From assembly GCA_022836615.1 (NCBI GenBank), contig MU405211.1:496001-560000 (forward strand): a DNA stretch of 64,000 nt. Reading direction: 5' to 3'. Below, in pieces: positions 11,734 through 23,407 of this stretch. This DNA is from Annulohypoxylon bovei var. microspora (taxonomy: Eukaryota; Ascomycota; Sordariomycetes; Xylariales; Hypoxylaceae). The notes beneath the pieces are model-generated. The model had not been told where the DNA came from, searched no databases, and saw only the letters and a list, made by a program, of their open reading frames with translations. Position 1 is the first letter of the stretch. The number at the start of each line of letters is the position of its first letter. A program made the position numbers and the translations under genes.

Positions 11734-13678
11734 GCGACCAGAGTTTGCCCAACCAGAAACTCTACCGATGGCACTCCGCATCGCGATCACACGTGAACTT
11801 TAGCCAGGTTATCTTGCGCCGTGTGCCGATGCCGATTGGGGCAACACATTTTGTGGCGTAACGGGCGTAGAAAGCGAGGTTTTATAAAAAGTTGATTTTC
11901 AGCCGGAAAGACGAGCTGAATTGGTGCCGCACTACGCACTTCATCACGAGAGGTCTCGGCTGTGAGGGGAAAAGGAAGTCTATACAACTTAAGGAAATGA
12001 CACTAGGATTATTGATATATGTGCGTGCATCTGTAATGTGTAGATTAAAACCATTGATTCCATGACTTTGCTTGACACTATCTATCTCATACGTTCTTAA
12101 AAGCACAGATAGATCGAGCTTGTATTATATTGAAGATAACTGCCGCAAGGTATCAAAGCACAATGGGATTCCAAGACTAGGTTAGAATAAGTCTAACTCG
12201 CGTCACCGTCATGATCGAAATAACGCGACAAGATTCTTGAGGCACTGGCTGGTTCGCCGCGTAGCCCCTTTTCAGAATAAAGCTTCCCCCCTTTTATGGG
12301 ACCAACAAATAACTTCAAAGATGTGGGGTCTTCCGCTCTCCTTTTCGAGTCTCATTAAAAGTCGTTTTATGAGTTCCCTCATTCAACAAATGTTAATACA
12401 TAATACATCAGTATATGGCAATGTCACATTAGTCACGGACCTCAGTTATGGGGATATCCAGCAAGACGGTATAAACTAGCAACCTCACACCAATGCAAAA
12501 CGGTAAAGGCACTCCTCCACATAAAGTACATGTACGTAGTCATAACTAACACTTATGTTAGAAAGAGGGTATCATGCCAATTGGAACATGAGGTATTAAC
12601 TTCAACGGCATTTTAGTCAATAAGAAAGATCTAGACGGTGTAATATAGGTTTTGTATATATCCTAGGTACATATTTTATTCATTGGTAGGACCGGTACAC
12701 AGCAGCGTTAACTCCACCGAAACGAGTACAATATTTCAATAATCAACATAATATCAACATAATATTGAGAATAACGAATGATTAGCTGAGCTGATATCAT
12801 ACAAGCTATTTAACCTTACCTGCCTCTCGTGCTACTGCTTACACGGGATGATGACACTGCATGGCAGTCTAAGGGACAGAACCCCCTGAGTGGACGATAG
12901 TGACAGCAATCACTTTGTAGAAACAATGTAAGATCGTCGTATGGCAGATAGTGCGTGTAACTTGAATTCAAACTGTCTAGATGCTCAATGGTAAATCCCA
13001 CCTGAGCTTACGTCAATATTAGGTATAAAGTTAAAAGACGATAAAAACTCTTATATATGTTGTTGTCAAATTAGGTAGTGTTGTGACAGTATGTTTGATT
13101 CAGCATCTAATTCTACTCGTAGCCTGCTGCCCGCCTGTGTACCTCTAGGTACCTAGTTATCTGAGGTTTTCTAGTTGTATTGCAGTTGTTATAAAAATCG
13201 TAAAAAGCCTTCCTACGAACATAGGTTGGTGGAGATGACATTTACTGTTGTCCTCATTAATTCAATCCAATCAACTCGAGCAACACGGCATGCCGCAATA
13301 CTGTTAAGGAGAGCGGACGATTATTCAAAAACCAGCCTGTAGACAAGTTCCTTAAGAGGTTAGATGTTAGGAAGATGTTTGCCGTAGCAGAGGATGGCAA
13401 AACCCATTAGTTAGCCTTCAAAAACCATGGGCAAAACACCACGAGATTGAAATTACATTATAGAAACATCCCGCGAGTCGTGACACGGGACACACGTACG
13501 AGGTGTATCATAACCATTTAGATAGTAAGATCCAGATGATTGTCCAACCATACAAGGTACGCCATCGGAACCTTGAGGATGATCTCGATCGCTGAGCTTG
13601 TTACGCCGCAGCCCATCGTCGATTTAGGAGAGGTTAAAGTAAGAAAAGAGGCTGCAAGGGCTTTTTGGACCTTGGACG

Positions 13679-13682
<4 letters not shown>

Positions 13683-13709
<27 letters not shown>
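13683..13709. repeat. (AT)n microsatellite
   Basis: About 13 uninterrupted AT dinucleotides in non-coding DNA. Likely length-polymorphic between strains. Confidence 0.95.
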
Positions 13710-14487
13710 GCGTTAATTCGGCTTGTAAACTCGTCAAAGGTCCACAGGTCCTCGTGTTTGAATTGTCGACCAGCTGCTTTGCTGAATAACTGACTGCACA
13801 GCTGTTGTTCCGGCTTGCCACCGCGAAATAGGTGTGCAAAATGGTTAACAGGTGGCTCCGTTTCGAAGCCTGAATTATTCACGTCGCTTGCCTCCCAGAT
13901 CAATGGCGGCAAGGGGAAAAGGGTGACGAGGCGGCTCGCGCTTCATTGCTAGAGAAGGACTGGAGCGATATACGGCCCTGGCGGGATGTACGCCTCGGCG
14001 GTCGGTCCCCGCGTTACGGTACGATGGATTGCCATCTTAAAACTCGCGGGGGCCGACTGGGGTGATGCGAGTAGCGAGAAGACAACTTAGACGAGGTCAT
14101 CTTCTTGTATAATCTAGTGAGGGTTGACCAGCGGGAAGGGTGAAGGGGTCAAGACAACGGCCGATTTGGCTGGCCATGGAGCCTCGCCTCTCTGGATATG
14201 GGCTAGCCAACCAAGCAATTAAAGTTGGTCGGAGTATTAGTGGCCTGCTGGTCGTTAACAGCTCCAGGAATATGTATTATCTCTGGTTGCGACTTTTTGC
14301 GAAACTGATTGTGGCTTGAAGGTTCATAGCATAGGTATTGCTTTTGCCGGTTATGAGAACGGCACTTCTTTAGAGCACTGTCCAATCCTGGTAGTCATAC
14401 TAGGCGAAGGTCTAGGTACGCTCTGGAGTATCATTTAACACTGCATCTGGATCTCAATCAACCCAATCTCCGCAAGCTGTTTCTGCA

Positions 14488-14679
14488 ATGCGATCCGAGC
14501 TGCAGCAGCGAATGCAAAACTCAGTCAACAAAGGGAAGGAGGTTGCAGGGCTACTCCCCTTCGCCGCTGCTTGGAGGTTCATAGCATATCTTATTAAGTT
14601 AAGTGGTGTGATTGCTTTGATACCTTTGTTACGTCGTTTACTGTTTGAGCGAATTCAGCGGATCGTTGCGAAATGGTAA
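14488..14679 (+). CDS. possible 63-aa membrane-associated protein
   Basis: An ATG frame with an amphipathic, basic N-terminus, a hydrophobic central stretch (about residues 22-50, including LIKLSGVIALIPLLRRLLF) and a basic C-terminus ending in VAKW. Codon use looks more gene-like than the flanks. No family recognised and no intron needed. Could be a chance frame. Confidence 0.28.
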   Translation: MRSELQQRMQNSVNKGKEVAGLLPFAAAWRFIAYLIKLSGVIALIPLLRRLLFERIQRIVAKW

Positions 14680-15860
14680 ACAACGACGGGAGCAATGCCG
14701 ACAACGAGGGTGTATATGGTGGACCCGGTGTGTTAGATCTGACGGGTGGATGCCAAGTTTGTTATAATAAGACCCAGAGTCTCGCCTCCCCCTTAGGCAG
14801 TGTTGTAATTCGAGATTATAGTTGTGCTATCGCCTTGGTTCAAAACTTATAGACCCAATTCATTAAGTTTGGGAATTAGATCCTTAAAAATTATGCTTGT
14901 TAGATCGAGAAAGATGTTTAGTTTAGGGCTAATGACATGATGTTAATCGCCTTCTTACATTTAGTAATACTTAGAGATTGTAATATGAACTTACTTTTAG
15001 AAGACTGCAAGGTTTAAACCATTGATAGCGACAAAAACGTTTGGTAGTTTAGGAAATGGTGAATATTTGAAAATCGCCTCCGCAAATCTTCGTGGTAGTA
15101 GTAGACAACTGGGCAAGTTAGACGGGTCAACCAAGAAGCTCGAGAGAAATGCCTTGCCTCCGTTTCTAAGTCGATTTAAGATTGCAGCGAATTCTATGTC
15201 TGCTGTTCTCATTTGCTGATCTAAGCTCAGCGATGTTAAAGTTAATTATTATAACAGGCGATTGTTGGCAGTAAAAGGGTTTTACTGGGCAAAGGGAAGC
15301 TTTGTGGCTTTGTGTACGTTTGGCTTGGGTTTGAAAGCTGGCAACTAGTAATACATCACAGGGTATTACACGCCAACGCAACGTGACCTATTGCCTTTAG
15401 TGATAATAGTGACCATTAAAGATATTGTCTTAGGAAACATTAGAGGTCTTGGTATTACTGAGGGGGAAAATGTAAAGTACGATAAATAGACTTAAAATAG
15501 CATGAAATACTGTCTGGCGTGGGAGCAAGAAAATGATCGGCAATATTGATGAAGTTTGATGAAGTGAAAAAAAGAGACCGACTGAGAAGTAGCCAGACCT
15601 CGTGTCATATAATTGTATAGTGGAATGGGACAGCGGATATAATTGAAATATAGCTGGGGAAGCCGTATTGGAGTTGAAGGTGAAGAGGAACTAAAATGTT
15701 TAGAGGGATACGGATAATATATAGAAAAGCTACAGTCGGGTCACCCCGGAGTATATCAACGGAAATATCTCTTAGGGAGAGTTGCTGGACTATGGAAGTC
15801 GGACCAATCCGTCCCTACCTAGGCATCAGTCTACTCAATGTCCGAGACCGAAGTTGACAC

Positions 15861-16275
15861 CTAATAGCAAACAAAATGTGAAAACCCGCGAGACTGAAAC
15901 ATATAACGAGTGGAGGTGCTGTTGTCGACGTACCTTCCGAGCAAGATCCCGATGAAGACTCCAATAGCTATTTGTTTGCTTCTAGACCGCCTTTCCATGC
16001 GGCACTCGAAATCGGCATCGGGGAAAGACGTCGTTGGCGACCTATGCCTACGCCTAATTCTCTGAGACTCAGAATGCAGTCGACCGGCTCTTTGCTGTCG
16101 CTCGGCTTTCGGATATGTATGTCTGATGAAGTTGCTGGAGATATCTGACATCACTACGAGCTTCGGCAGGCAACTTGCCATCCGGGTCCCATGACAAACG
16201 CGGCTCTTCCAGCGGTGAGAGGTTGAGTGCAGAAAATGTTTCAACTAATGCATTTCTACCAAAGATTAGCTATGG
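15861..16275 (-). pseudogene. possible decayed or unresolved spliced gene
   Basis: Two different minus-strand frames look protein-like one after the other. The first (about 16270 down to 16080) reads LSPLEEPRLSWDPDGKLPAE and then ARSDVRYLQQLHQTYISES before a stop. The second (about 16080 to 15930) reads FPDADFECRMERRSRSKQ and then IAIGVFIGILLG, a likely membrane helix, and ends at a good donor (GGAAG/GTACGT). No convincing intron joins them, so either an intron was missed or a frameshift broke the gene. Family unknown. Confidence 0.3.
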
Positions 16276-16743
16276 TAGAATGGGTTGCAACCTCCAATAT
16301 GGAGGGCTAGGCAGCAGGTGAAGTGGTTGTGTCACGCGGGGAAAAGGAGACTTAGGCCTCTTTGCAGAGCGGGTAGATGCACTAACATATACCCACCTCC
16401 TTATGATGGTAGCCGGAGGCTGTATGTCGGAGGAGGCGGTGACACGCTGTTGTCACACAGACGGTTGTCTATCATACTCTTGGACTCTCTCGGCCACGTG
16501 CCTAGACGCAGACACTATTACCATGAGCAGTCCATACCGAGATCCCATCCGGTCGATATACTCCAAATATGAACTGAGACAAATGTTGGAAGTCGCAAGT
16601 TTTTACCGCCTAACAGGCGAGGCGAACTTAATTTCAGACAGCGCCGGGTACTCGCAAGGCGAGCTATAGAGAACACGGTTTTTATTTGTAATTCCTTTCT
16701 ATGATACAGGCTAGTGGCACGGCCACGGGCTTCTTAGGCCGAC

Positions 16744-18586
16744 TCATGTCGTTTTGACCTTAGACACCGGAGATATGAGCCCACTCTCTTGGATCAATTT
16801 CCACAGGCACCACAAGTAGCAAAGCGAAAATCCTGCGGCACCGATGCCGACATTGGCAACAACCCAAAGATCGGGCTTGTCGGGAGGTGGTATGGCAGTT
16901 GATTCTAGTACATGCCAAGCACCCATGGCGACGTAGAAAGCACCGTGGATGATGGCTGTTAGCCATTGAAACCAGATGTTCTGCCCTTCCTCAAAGTAGG
17001 CGCTGATCGATACAGGCGGCAAACCCAGTAGATATGCCCATAATAGTGTCAAAACCGCGTATGGCATCCGCAGGTCAACTCTCTGTAGCAGCGGAAACAT
17101 TGTCCACACGCCAACAAGGTTACCAAACCCAACCCAGGACCTAATGTCCTTTCCCAGTCCCTGCTTTCCCGCAAGGAGCACAGTCATGGGGAGAAGAGGA
17201 AGAAGTGCACTCTTCTCGTGGACTTGATAGCTGAATAAGAAAAAGCCCCAGGCGGTGGCACTGAAGGCATAAGGCAGAAGTTCCTTGCGCGGCTTGAAGA
17301 ATATGATCGCACAGGGCGGGGTGATGGAGGCGAGAGTCGCTAGAAGCGAGACTCTCTGTAGAAGTTCAGTTGGATATTTTCGCAACTTGATGACTACGTT
17401 AGCTGCACACCAGAAGTTGGCAACTTTGTCTTCGAACAGTCCTCGCGCGAAGGGAAAAACTCGATGGATCATTTGAACCACCTGCTCAACTACTGGATAG
17501 TATGAGGCTTCTGTATCTAGATAAGGTGATACAAATGTGAAGATGGGGAGTGGAGGTCGAGGACCGTCAAGATCAGGCCTTGAATCGATACCTCGGCTAG
17601 CATCATATAATGAACCCAAGATTATCGGCAGCATGAGTACTGCGAAGGAGGCAAGGGTGACAGCGGCGATTCCCATGAGTCGTTTGATGTTGATTTGAGG
17701 AAATGTACAGCTCCCTAACAGGAAGGCAAATACAACTGGCGCATAATATAGCGCCATTTGCTTGAACCCTAGAGCCGCGACAAAGAAAACAGAAGCCCAC
17801 ATATATCGACCTGCTACCATACTTGACATGCTGGCTAAGACGAATCCGAGCATGACGGTGTTATACTGGAAGTGAACGTGGTCGATAAGGATGGTAGCCG
17901 GTTGCATGAGTATAGCGACAAGCGCTACCGAAGCTGTCCATTGAGCAACTCCAAAGAGCCTGCTATATCTTCTGACAAATATTACCGCGGCAGGTATATA
18001 GATGAGGTATTCGGATACGATGACCGTAGCCCTCATGAAGACCTTGAGCGTGGGGTCGTCCAAGCCTCGGGAGGTATAGAGCGCGAACCACGAAGGGTCA
18101 ATGAGAGACCCGACCTTGCCGAGTAGCAAGCTGTGATATGCTGTCAAGGGAGGGTAATCGAGGCCCCACCATTGTAAGTCGTGAAAATACCATTGTGATA
18201 TTGGTAGATGTGTTGTGATCTCCATCCAATGTCTCTGCGCCTCGTAGTCTCCAAATATCGGGGGTTTCTGAAAGCCTGTGGTCAAGGGAGTGTTAGGTTA
18301 AGTCTGACGCGAACATAGCTGGAGGCGCATTGGGCAAAGCTGCAATAACCGTACCTGAATATCCCCAGAGTCCAGCAGCCCATCTAAACAGTCCAACGAC
18401 CATGAGTATGAGAGGTAGAACCTCCCATTGCGAAAGTGAGCTCCTGGCAGGCCAGAGGAAAGCTGCTAGAGGAAAGGAGGGAGTTCGGATCAGAGCTTCG
18501 GTGTTGACATTGACGGAGTTGTCGAAATGCGCCGTCTTCTTAGTCTTGCGCCGCGGCTTGTGCGGCGATGGTGAACCGGAAACCAT
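16744..18586 (-). CDS. ALG6: ALG6 dolichyl-P-Glc:Man9GlcNAc2-PP-dolichol alpha-1,3-glucosyltransferase
   Basis: Adds the first glucose to the lipid-linked oligosaccharide on the ER lumen side, before transfer to proteins by the OST complex. Model complement(join(16744..18275,18355..18586)), 587 aa. The diagnostic luminal loop is present: FGDYEAQRHWMEITTHLPIS, then QWYFHDLQWWGLDYPPLTAY. This LDYPP form and the QWWG context point to ALG6 rather than ALG8. The splice restores the GYSGFQKPP junction at phase 1. Roughly a dozen hydrophobic segments follow. The cytosolic N-terminus is basic (PHKPRRKTKKT). It is divergent from palC, about 570 bases away. Confidence 0.94.
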
Positions 18587-19155
18587 GGTGTTCACCGTTG
18601 GATTATTGAGTGTTGTCTCACTGCTGAAGTCATTTGGTCATTTGGATGAGCTGTCTCTATTCAATCTGACCAGGTGGCATTGAAAGTTGTCGAGGTCAAG
18701 CTGAATTTAGTGTAGCCCACATTATCTTCGTAAATTCCGTACCTGAGTACTTTTAAAACAGGGATCGTTTGTTAGCTTGTCACAAACCCCAGCAGGGATC
18801 TCTCTTCTAGAAAGAATGGAGTTGTGGCTTACAATGCGGCTAAGCACGGTACATACAGGTACTTACAGGTACAGATCCATTTATTAAAGATAAACGGTGT
18901 GGCTTCACAGCATCCCGATTCAAGCATACTCCGGTTTCACGACAGCAATTAATTTCTGTTTGTTACATATCTCTTAGTATTACAAAGGCATGGCATGAAC
19001 AACTCAGGCTTAAGCCAAGTCACTTGGCTCCGGTGATCTTCTTAACAAAAGCAAAAGTCTTTTAATATGAAACGAGTGTACTGATTTTAATTTAATTGAC
19101 TTCATTTGAAGCGTTGCGATTTTGAACATAGGATTCTTATAGAGGAATCGTCAAG
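18587..19155. other. shared divergent promoter region of ALG6 and palC
   Basis: About 570 bases between two opposite start codons, with no coding frame of note. Short direct repeats built on TACAGGTAC occur near 18850-18875. No specific regulator site was confidently recognised. Confidence 0.55.
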
Positions 19156-20642
19156 ATGCCTTTTCCATTTATACTACCCACTACATCATCATTCTCATTC
19201 TCCTCAAGCTTCACATGCGAGTCGCACCCCTCACTACCTTTGAACACAAGTACGCACCGAGGGGTTGTAAAAGACTCATTAAAGAAGCATAAGCGACTTC
19301 CTGCAACGTCCCAGGGTCCTAATTTACCTTCAATACTCTCTAACTTGAATAACTATCTTCCATATCTCCTCGCCGTCGATGCTGGCTTAAGTAATAAAGC
19401 AGTCTCCGGAGATGAAGTTAGTGTAGTTCTAACTTCTAACCCTAAAATCGAATGGCGGCCTACTCTATCAGATCATGCTGTGCCTGGCAAGGAAATAGCT
19501 AGAGTCAGAATCCAGTCTCTAGAATATGAATTATTCTTCGTTCTCTCCGCTGTGGGCTATACCCATACTCTTCTTGCCCGTTCTTCACTCCATCCACTAT
19601 ATGTTACCTCAGGTGCACCACTAGGTACACAAGAACGCACAACAGCTATAACAACGGCTACGAGACACCTGCTAGATGCAGCCTCGGTACATGACTATCT
19701 TGCCCGTCGGGCAGAGAGCCTTATTACAACACCCCCTTGCGCTGATATCTCGCAATCTACCGCCCGTGCTATGTCTTCGCTGGCATTAGCTGAAGCAACT
19801 CTCTTGGCCGTCTTGAAAGATGATCCATATCCAGCGGTCGTAGCACAGGACCGCAACATGAACGACCGGGAGTGGATGTACAAAGCGCCCGAGATACCCA
19901 AGGTCCGAGCTCACCTATTCGCTCGCCTGTGTCTTGCAGCCGCGGACCACGCAGCTCAAGCATCTTCTTTATGTCAGTCGCAAGGAAGAGGACCCTCGAA
20001 GCTCAACGAAGGGTTGTTACGATATATAGAAGACTTCAGAAAGACCAGCAGGGCAAAGGCGTGTCGGTTCTTCGGTATAGACGCCGAGCTATCAGGTCAG
20101 ACTGGAAATGCTTTGGGCTGGCTGCGATGCGGCCTCCAAGAACTCGGGGTCGAGTCGAAAGAGATTAAAAAGGGCCTTAGCCTTACCCGGATGAAGAAAG
20201 ACTGGACCGAGAGGAGGGAAGACAAAAAGGTCGAAAGGGGCACAAATTGGGGGGCGGACGCCGGTAGGGTGGAGGAGACGAGAGTCATTGAGATGTTAGA
20301 TGCAAAATGGGCCAAAATCAACGATACCGTAAGTCTTTCCAAGCTATGAACGGTGTAGCCATGACTAATTTAAAGCAGATGATGACTCAGACTATCCCGC
20401 CGCCCGGGACGTTATTAGCTAGTCTTCCGTCTGGGAGGGATATGCACACGATTAAACCCTACCAACTCCCGGAGCTCGGAAGAGAATCTCTCGAGGCAAT
20501 GCGTGCGCCTCCGGATCGGTCAGACGATTTTGGAGACGAGCCGTTCAGTTCAGATGACGATACTGTAGTTGAAACACCAGTCGGCGCATTCCCAGGCACT
20601 TCAGACGAGTACCGAAGCGCGAGTACGAGGACGTATTTTTAG
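19156..20642 (+). CDS. palC: PalC, BRO1-domain pH-signalling protein
   Basis: Component of the ambient-pH (Pal/Rim) signalling complex at the plasma membrane. It recruits ESCRT-III and helps activate the PacC regulator. Model join(19156..20328,20379..20642), 478 aa with a 50-base intron. The N-terminus MPFPFILPTTSSFSFSSSF and the following THRGVVKDSLKKHKRLPA are characteristic of PalC. The body (about 60-390) is helical, as expected for a BRO1-like domain. The end of exon 1 and exon 2 form the PalC tail (TIPPPGTLLASLPSGRDMH, then an acidic Asp/Ser-rich end). A start at the first Met fits family length. Confidence 0.94.
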
Positions 20643-21378
20643 AAGTGCATATCTGCTGCGATTAAAGCAAAAAGGGTCGTTGGCCTACATCATATTATGT
20701 CTCTCTTTTGACTAAGGCATTATGTATAGCTAGTGTAGCATTAGGGGCCATCATAGCGCTATGTCATTTTACCCCTATCTTCACATCATGTGAAGTATAG
20801 ATTTCAAAGTCATTAACATATGGTACGTTTTAGCTGGGTTACTTCATAGGCAAGTATGCTCTATCCACAACGTCCCTTTCCTTCGTCATCTAACAAAGAG
20901 CTTTAGTATATAATATCCATGTTATCAAAAGCTAGGACATCTCATATAAATTTTGATGGCAGAAGTTGACCAATGCGAAAACTACATCTAGTTAGACTTA
21001 TGTAGTTACGCATTTCTAAGTACAAGACTATATACTCCTCGGAAACTTCCGTTGAGAGTTTCTAGCTGGAGTATCAAATCTGACGTATATAGCTTTAAAT
21101 CATCATAAAGACAGTGATCACGATTATAATTACCTCCTGGAGAGTTTCTTAAATCTTTCATTACTCTATTATCCCTGAGTAACTAACCATTCCGTTACAT
21201 TTTCCATCAAACGCCGTTCGTCGGAGGTGTCGTGAATAGAACTCCTTTCTCGCATGCACATGCACCTCTACATGCAAAGCAAACCCCCTATCTCTCTCCC
21301 CTCTCCCATACCTATCTAGGTACATAAAGGAACCCCAATGCCTACCTACCACCCCGGTCCCAAAAAGCGAGCCCGCAC
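20643..21378. other. intergenic between convergent palC and RPC40
   Basis: About 735 AT-rich bases between two 3' ends, so mostly 3' UTR and terminator sequence. No gene seen. A pyrimidine-rich stretch at 21290-21330 flanks the RPC40 stop. Confidence 0.6.
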
Positions 21379-22582
21379 TCAATAAGTGTAGACCATATTC
21401 GTGACCTGCGGTTTTAGCACCTGGCACTTCTTCTTCAGCGTCCTGACCGACTCGAGGAACAGCTCGTCGCTATCCCACTGCCCCGTGCTCTCGATCGAGA
21501 AGATGAAGTGGTCCCTGCGCCTGCCGAGCTTGACCTTGCCCTCGAACTCGGGGTGGCGCAGCACCTCCCTGCTGACGGTGTCGCGCATGGGGTCCTTCAC
21601 CACGGCCTTGAGCTCGCCCTCGCGGCCCTCGTACCCGCTGCCCTTGGCGCGCGCCTCCTGGCGCGTCACGGGCTCGAGCGCGATCACGCCCGGCATGAAG
21701 CAGCCGGCGAGCTTCTCGGCGTCGGCCCCGAGCACCGGCCGCGTGATCGCGATCGTCGGCATGAGCCGGTAGCTGGCCGTCGCCACGGGCGACCACTTGG
21801 CGTGGTCCCACCCGAAGCCCTTGTGCATGTGCATCTCGACGTCGACCTCCTGGCCCGGCCGCAGCTTCGCGATCAGGATGTCCGGGTTGCACGGCCGGAT
21901 GCGGTCCTCGCCCGAGAAGTACTTGGGCTGGCCGCCCAGCATCTCGCACGTGATGTCGCGCGCGTACAGGTGCGCGTTGAGGTAGAGCTCCCTCGGGTCC
22001 TTGGAGCCCGGGGGCGCGGACGGGTTGTGCGCGCACCGCGCCTTGAGCTTCAGGCTCACGGTGTTGTTGTCGAAGGTCGTGTCGTAGGTGCCCTCGCCCT
22101 CGGCGGGCTTGCGCCAGAAGCTCATCCACTCCCGCAGACCCTTCTTTCCGCCCGTGAAGGGGATCAGGCCGAGGCGGTGCGCGAAGACCTCGTCCTGGAT
22201 CACGGACGTGTTGTTGTGCATGAAGACGGTGTCGATGGCGAGGGTGGGGATCTCGGCGATCAGGATGCGGCGGAAGGCGTTGGCGATGGAGGCGTCGACG
22301 CCGACGAGCGAGAACTGCGCCTCGTACTGCTTATTCTCGTGCCATTGGACCTTGAAGTTCTGCCGGAAGACGTCCTTGTCCCAGGCCTGCTCCTCGTTTG
22401 CGTAGTTGTCGGGGTAGTCGTTCGAGACGGTGTTGGTTACTGTCTCCTTGTTTATGCCCACGATCTAGTTTACATGTTAGATAGAATACTTGGTTTTCCC
22501 AGGAGGGCAGATGGTAGCATACATTTCGCTCTTCCAATTCTTCCGCGGTAGGCGGCTGCCGCCGTCCCGACGAAGGTGCCAT
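21379..22582 (-). CDS. RPC40: RNA polymerase I and III subunit AC40 (RPAC1)
   Basis: Alpha-like assembly subunit shared by RNA polymerases I and III; it pairs with AC19. Model complement(join(21379..22464,22523..22582)), 381 aa with a 58-base intron after codon 20. The spliced junction reads ERNIVGINKETVTNTVSNDY, typical of the family. Conserved alpha-motif residues follow: VDASIANAFRRILIAEIPT, then IQDEVFAHRLGLIP. The C-terminal dimerisation part contains FIFSIESTGQWDSDELF. The coding DNA between about 21480 and 22440 is strongly GC-rich, giving long artificial frames on the + strand. Confidence 0.95.
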
Positions 22583-23407
22583 GATTTGTGATTTGTGAGT
22601 TGAATATCGAATATTGGTGGGGTTGAACGAATAGCAGAATGCCTGTTCCTGTTCGTCTCAAGAAAAAAAAAGTGACTGCTGAAAGAAAAGTTACTATCTT
22701 ATCTTATCGGGGATTATCAAGTGATTTTTAGTTCACCCCACTACTTTCGGAACTTACCCCTCTAGCTCAGTCGCAGGTGCCTGACAACCTTAGAACTGCC
22801 TGGCAGCTGCCTGGCTGATTGTGCTGATTGTGCCCCACTTCCAAAGCACATAAATAGCTGGATTTCCTCCCACCTTTTACCTTTTTCTTTCCTTTCTTCT
22901 TCATACTTACCTTGCTTCCGCGACTCTAGCTCAAGAAACAGAGTTGCGAAGTGGGAAGACCTGCATAGCACATCGCGGAGTCGACCCTCTTCTACTATCC
23001 CTCGTGGATCGTAGGGAGTGCAATTTTTGATCTCAACCATATTTTTCATTATGATCGATGCCTTGATGCATTGCCATGAGGAAGATGAAGTCTGGAGGTG
23101 ACTTGTAAATATCCAAGCGCGTCTCGAATTCTTCACGGCTGATTAAGCATTTCGTCTCTGCGTAGCTGGTACTTGTCAAACTTGTGATCAAGGTTATCTT
23201 GTTCTATCATTACATACGTAGGATGGTAATCGTATTGTATGTTATTGAATGCTTCCAGTTATGATTGTGACTTCTACTAGGTACACGGCAACGCCTAGAT
23301 ATTTTCGCCACTTTAGACGCCATCTAGCGTCTTCTATCATAGGGTATGAAGTGGTATAGTACATAAAATACACGATCTAGAGCAAGTTACAGGTGATATT
23401 TAATTGC
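22583..23407. other. intergenic between RPC40 and COQ6
   Basis: About 825 bases. It holds the RPC40 promoter and the 3' flank of COQ6. A 124-codon frame at 22762-23136 (-) has no recognisable motif and is not reported as a gene. Confidence 0.55.

Larger units (their letters stand above)
11734..16743. other. 5-kb AT-rich, gene-poor stretch
   Basis: The longest gap in the window. No open frame carries a recognised domain. It contains a TA microsatellite (13683-13709), a possible 63-aa ORF (14488-14679) and a possible broken or spliced gene on the minus strand (15861-16275). A + frame at 16403-16669 shows nothing recognisable. Composition is uneven, with more GC-rich patches near 13900-14200. 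Old transposon remnants eroded by mutation are possible, but no terminal repeats were seen. Confidence 0.55.

Noticed and set aside
13683..13709. TA run as transposon target or end
   Set aside because: No inverted repeats or transposase-like frames nearby; a simple microsatellite explains it.
21508..22551. 347-codon + strand frame opposite RPC40
   Set aside because: It mirrors a well-conserved RPC40 coding frame in GC-rich DNA; its Arg/Val/Leu-rich composition is typical of antisense shadows.
22762..23136. 124-codon minus frame between RPC40 and COQ6
   Set aside because: No motif or conservation clue; within flanking non-coding sequence.
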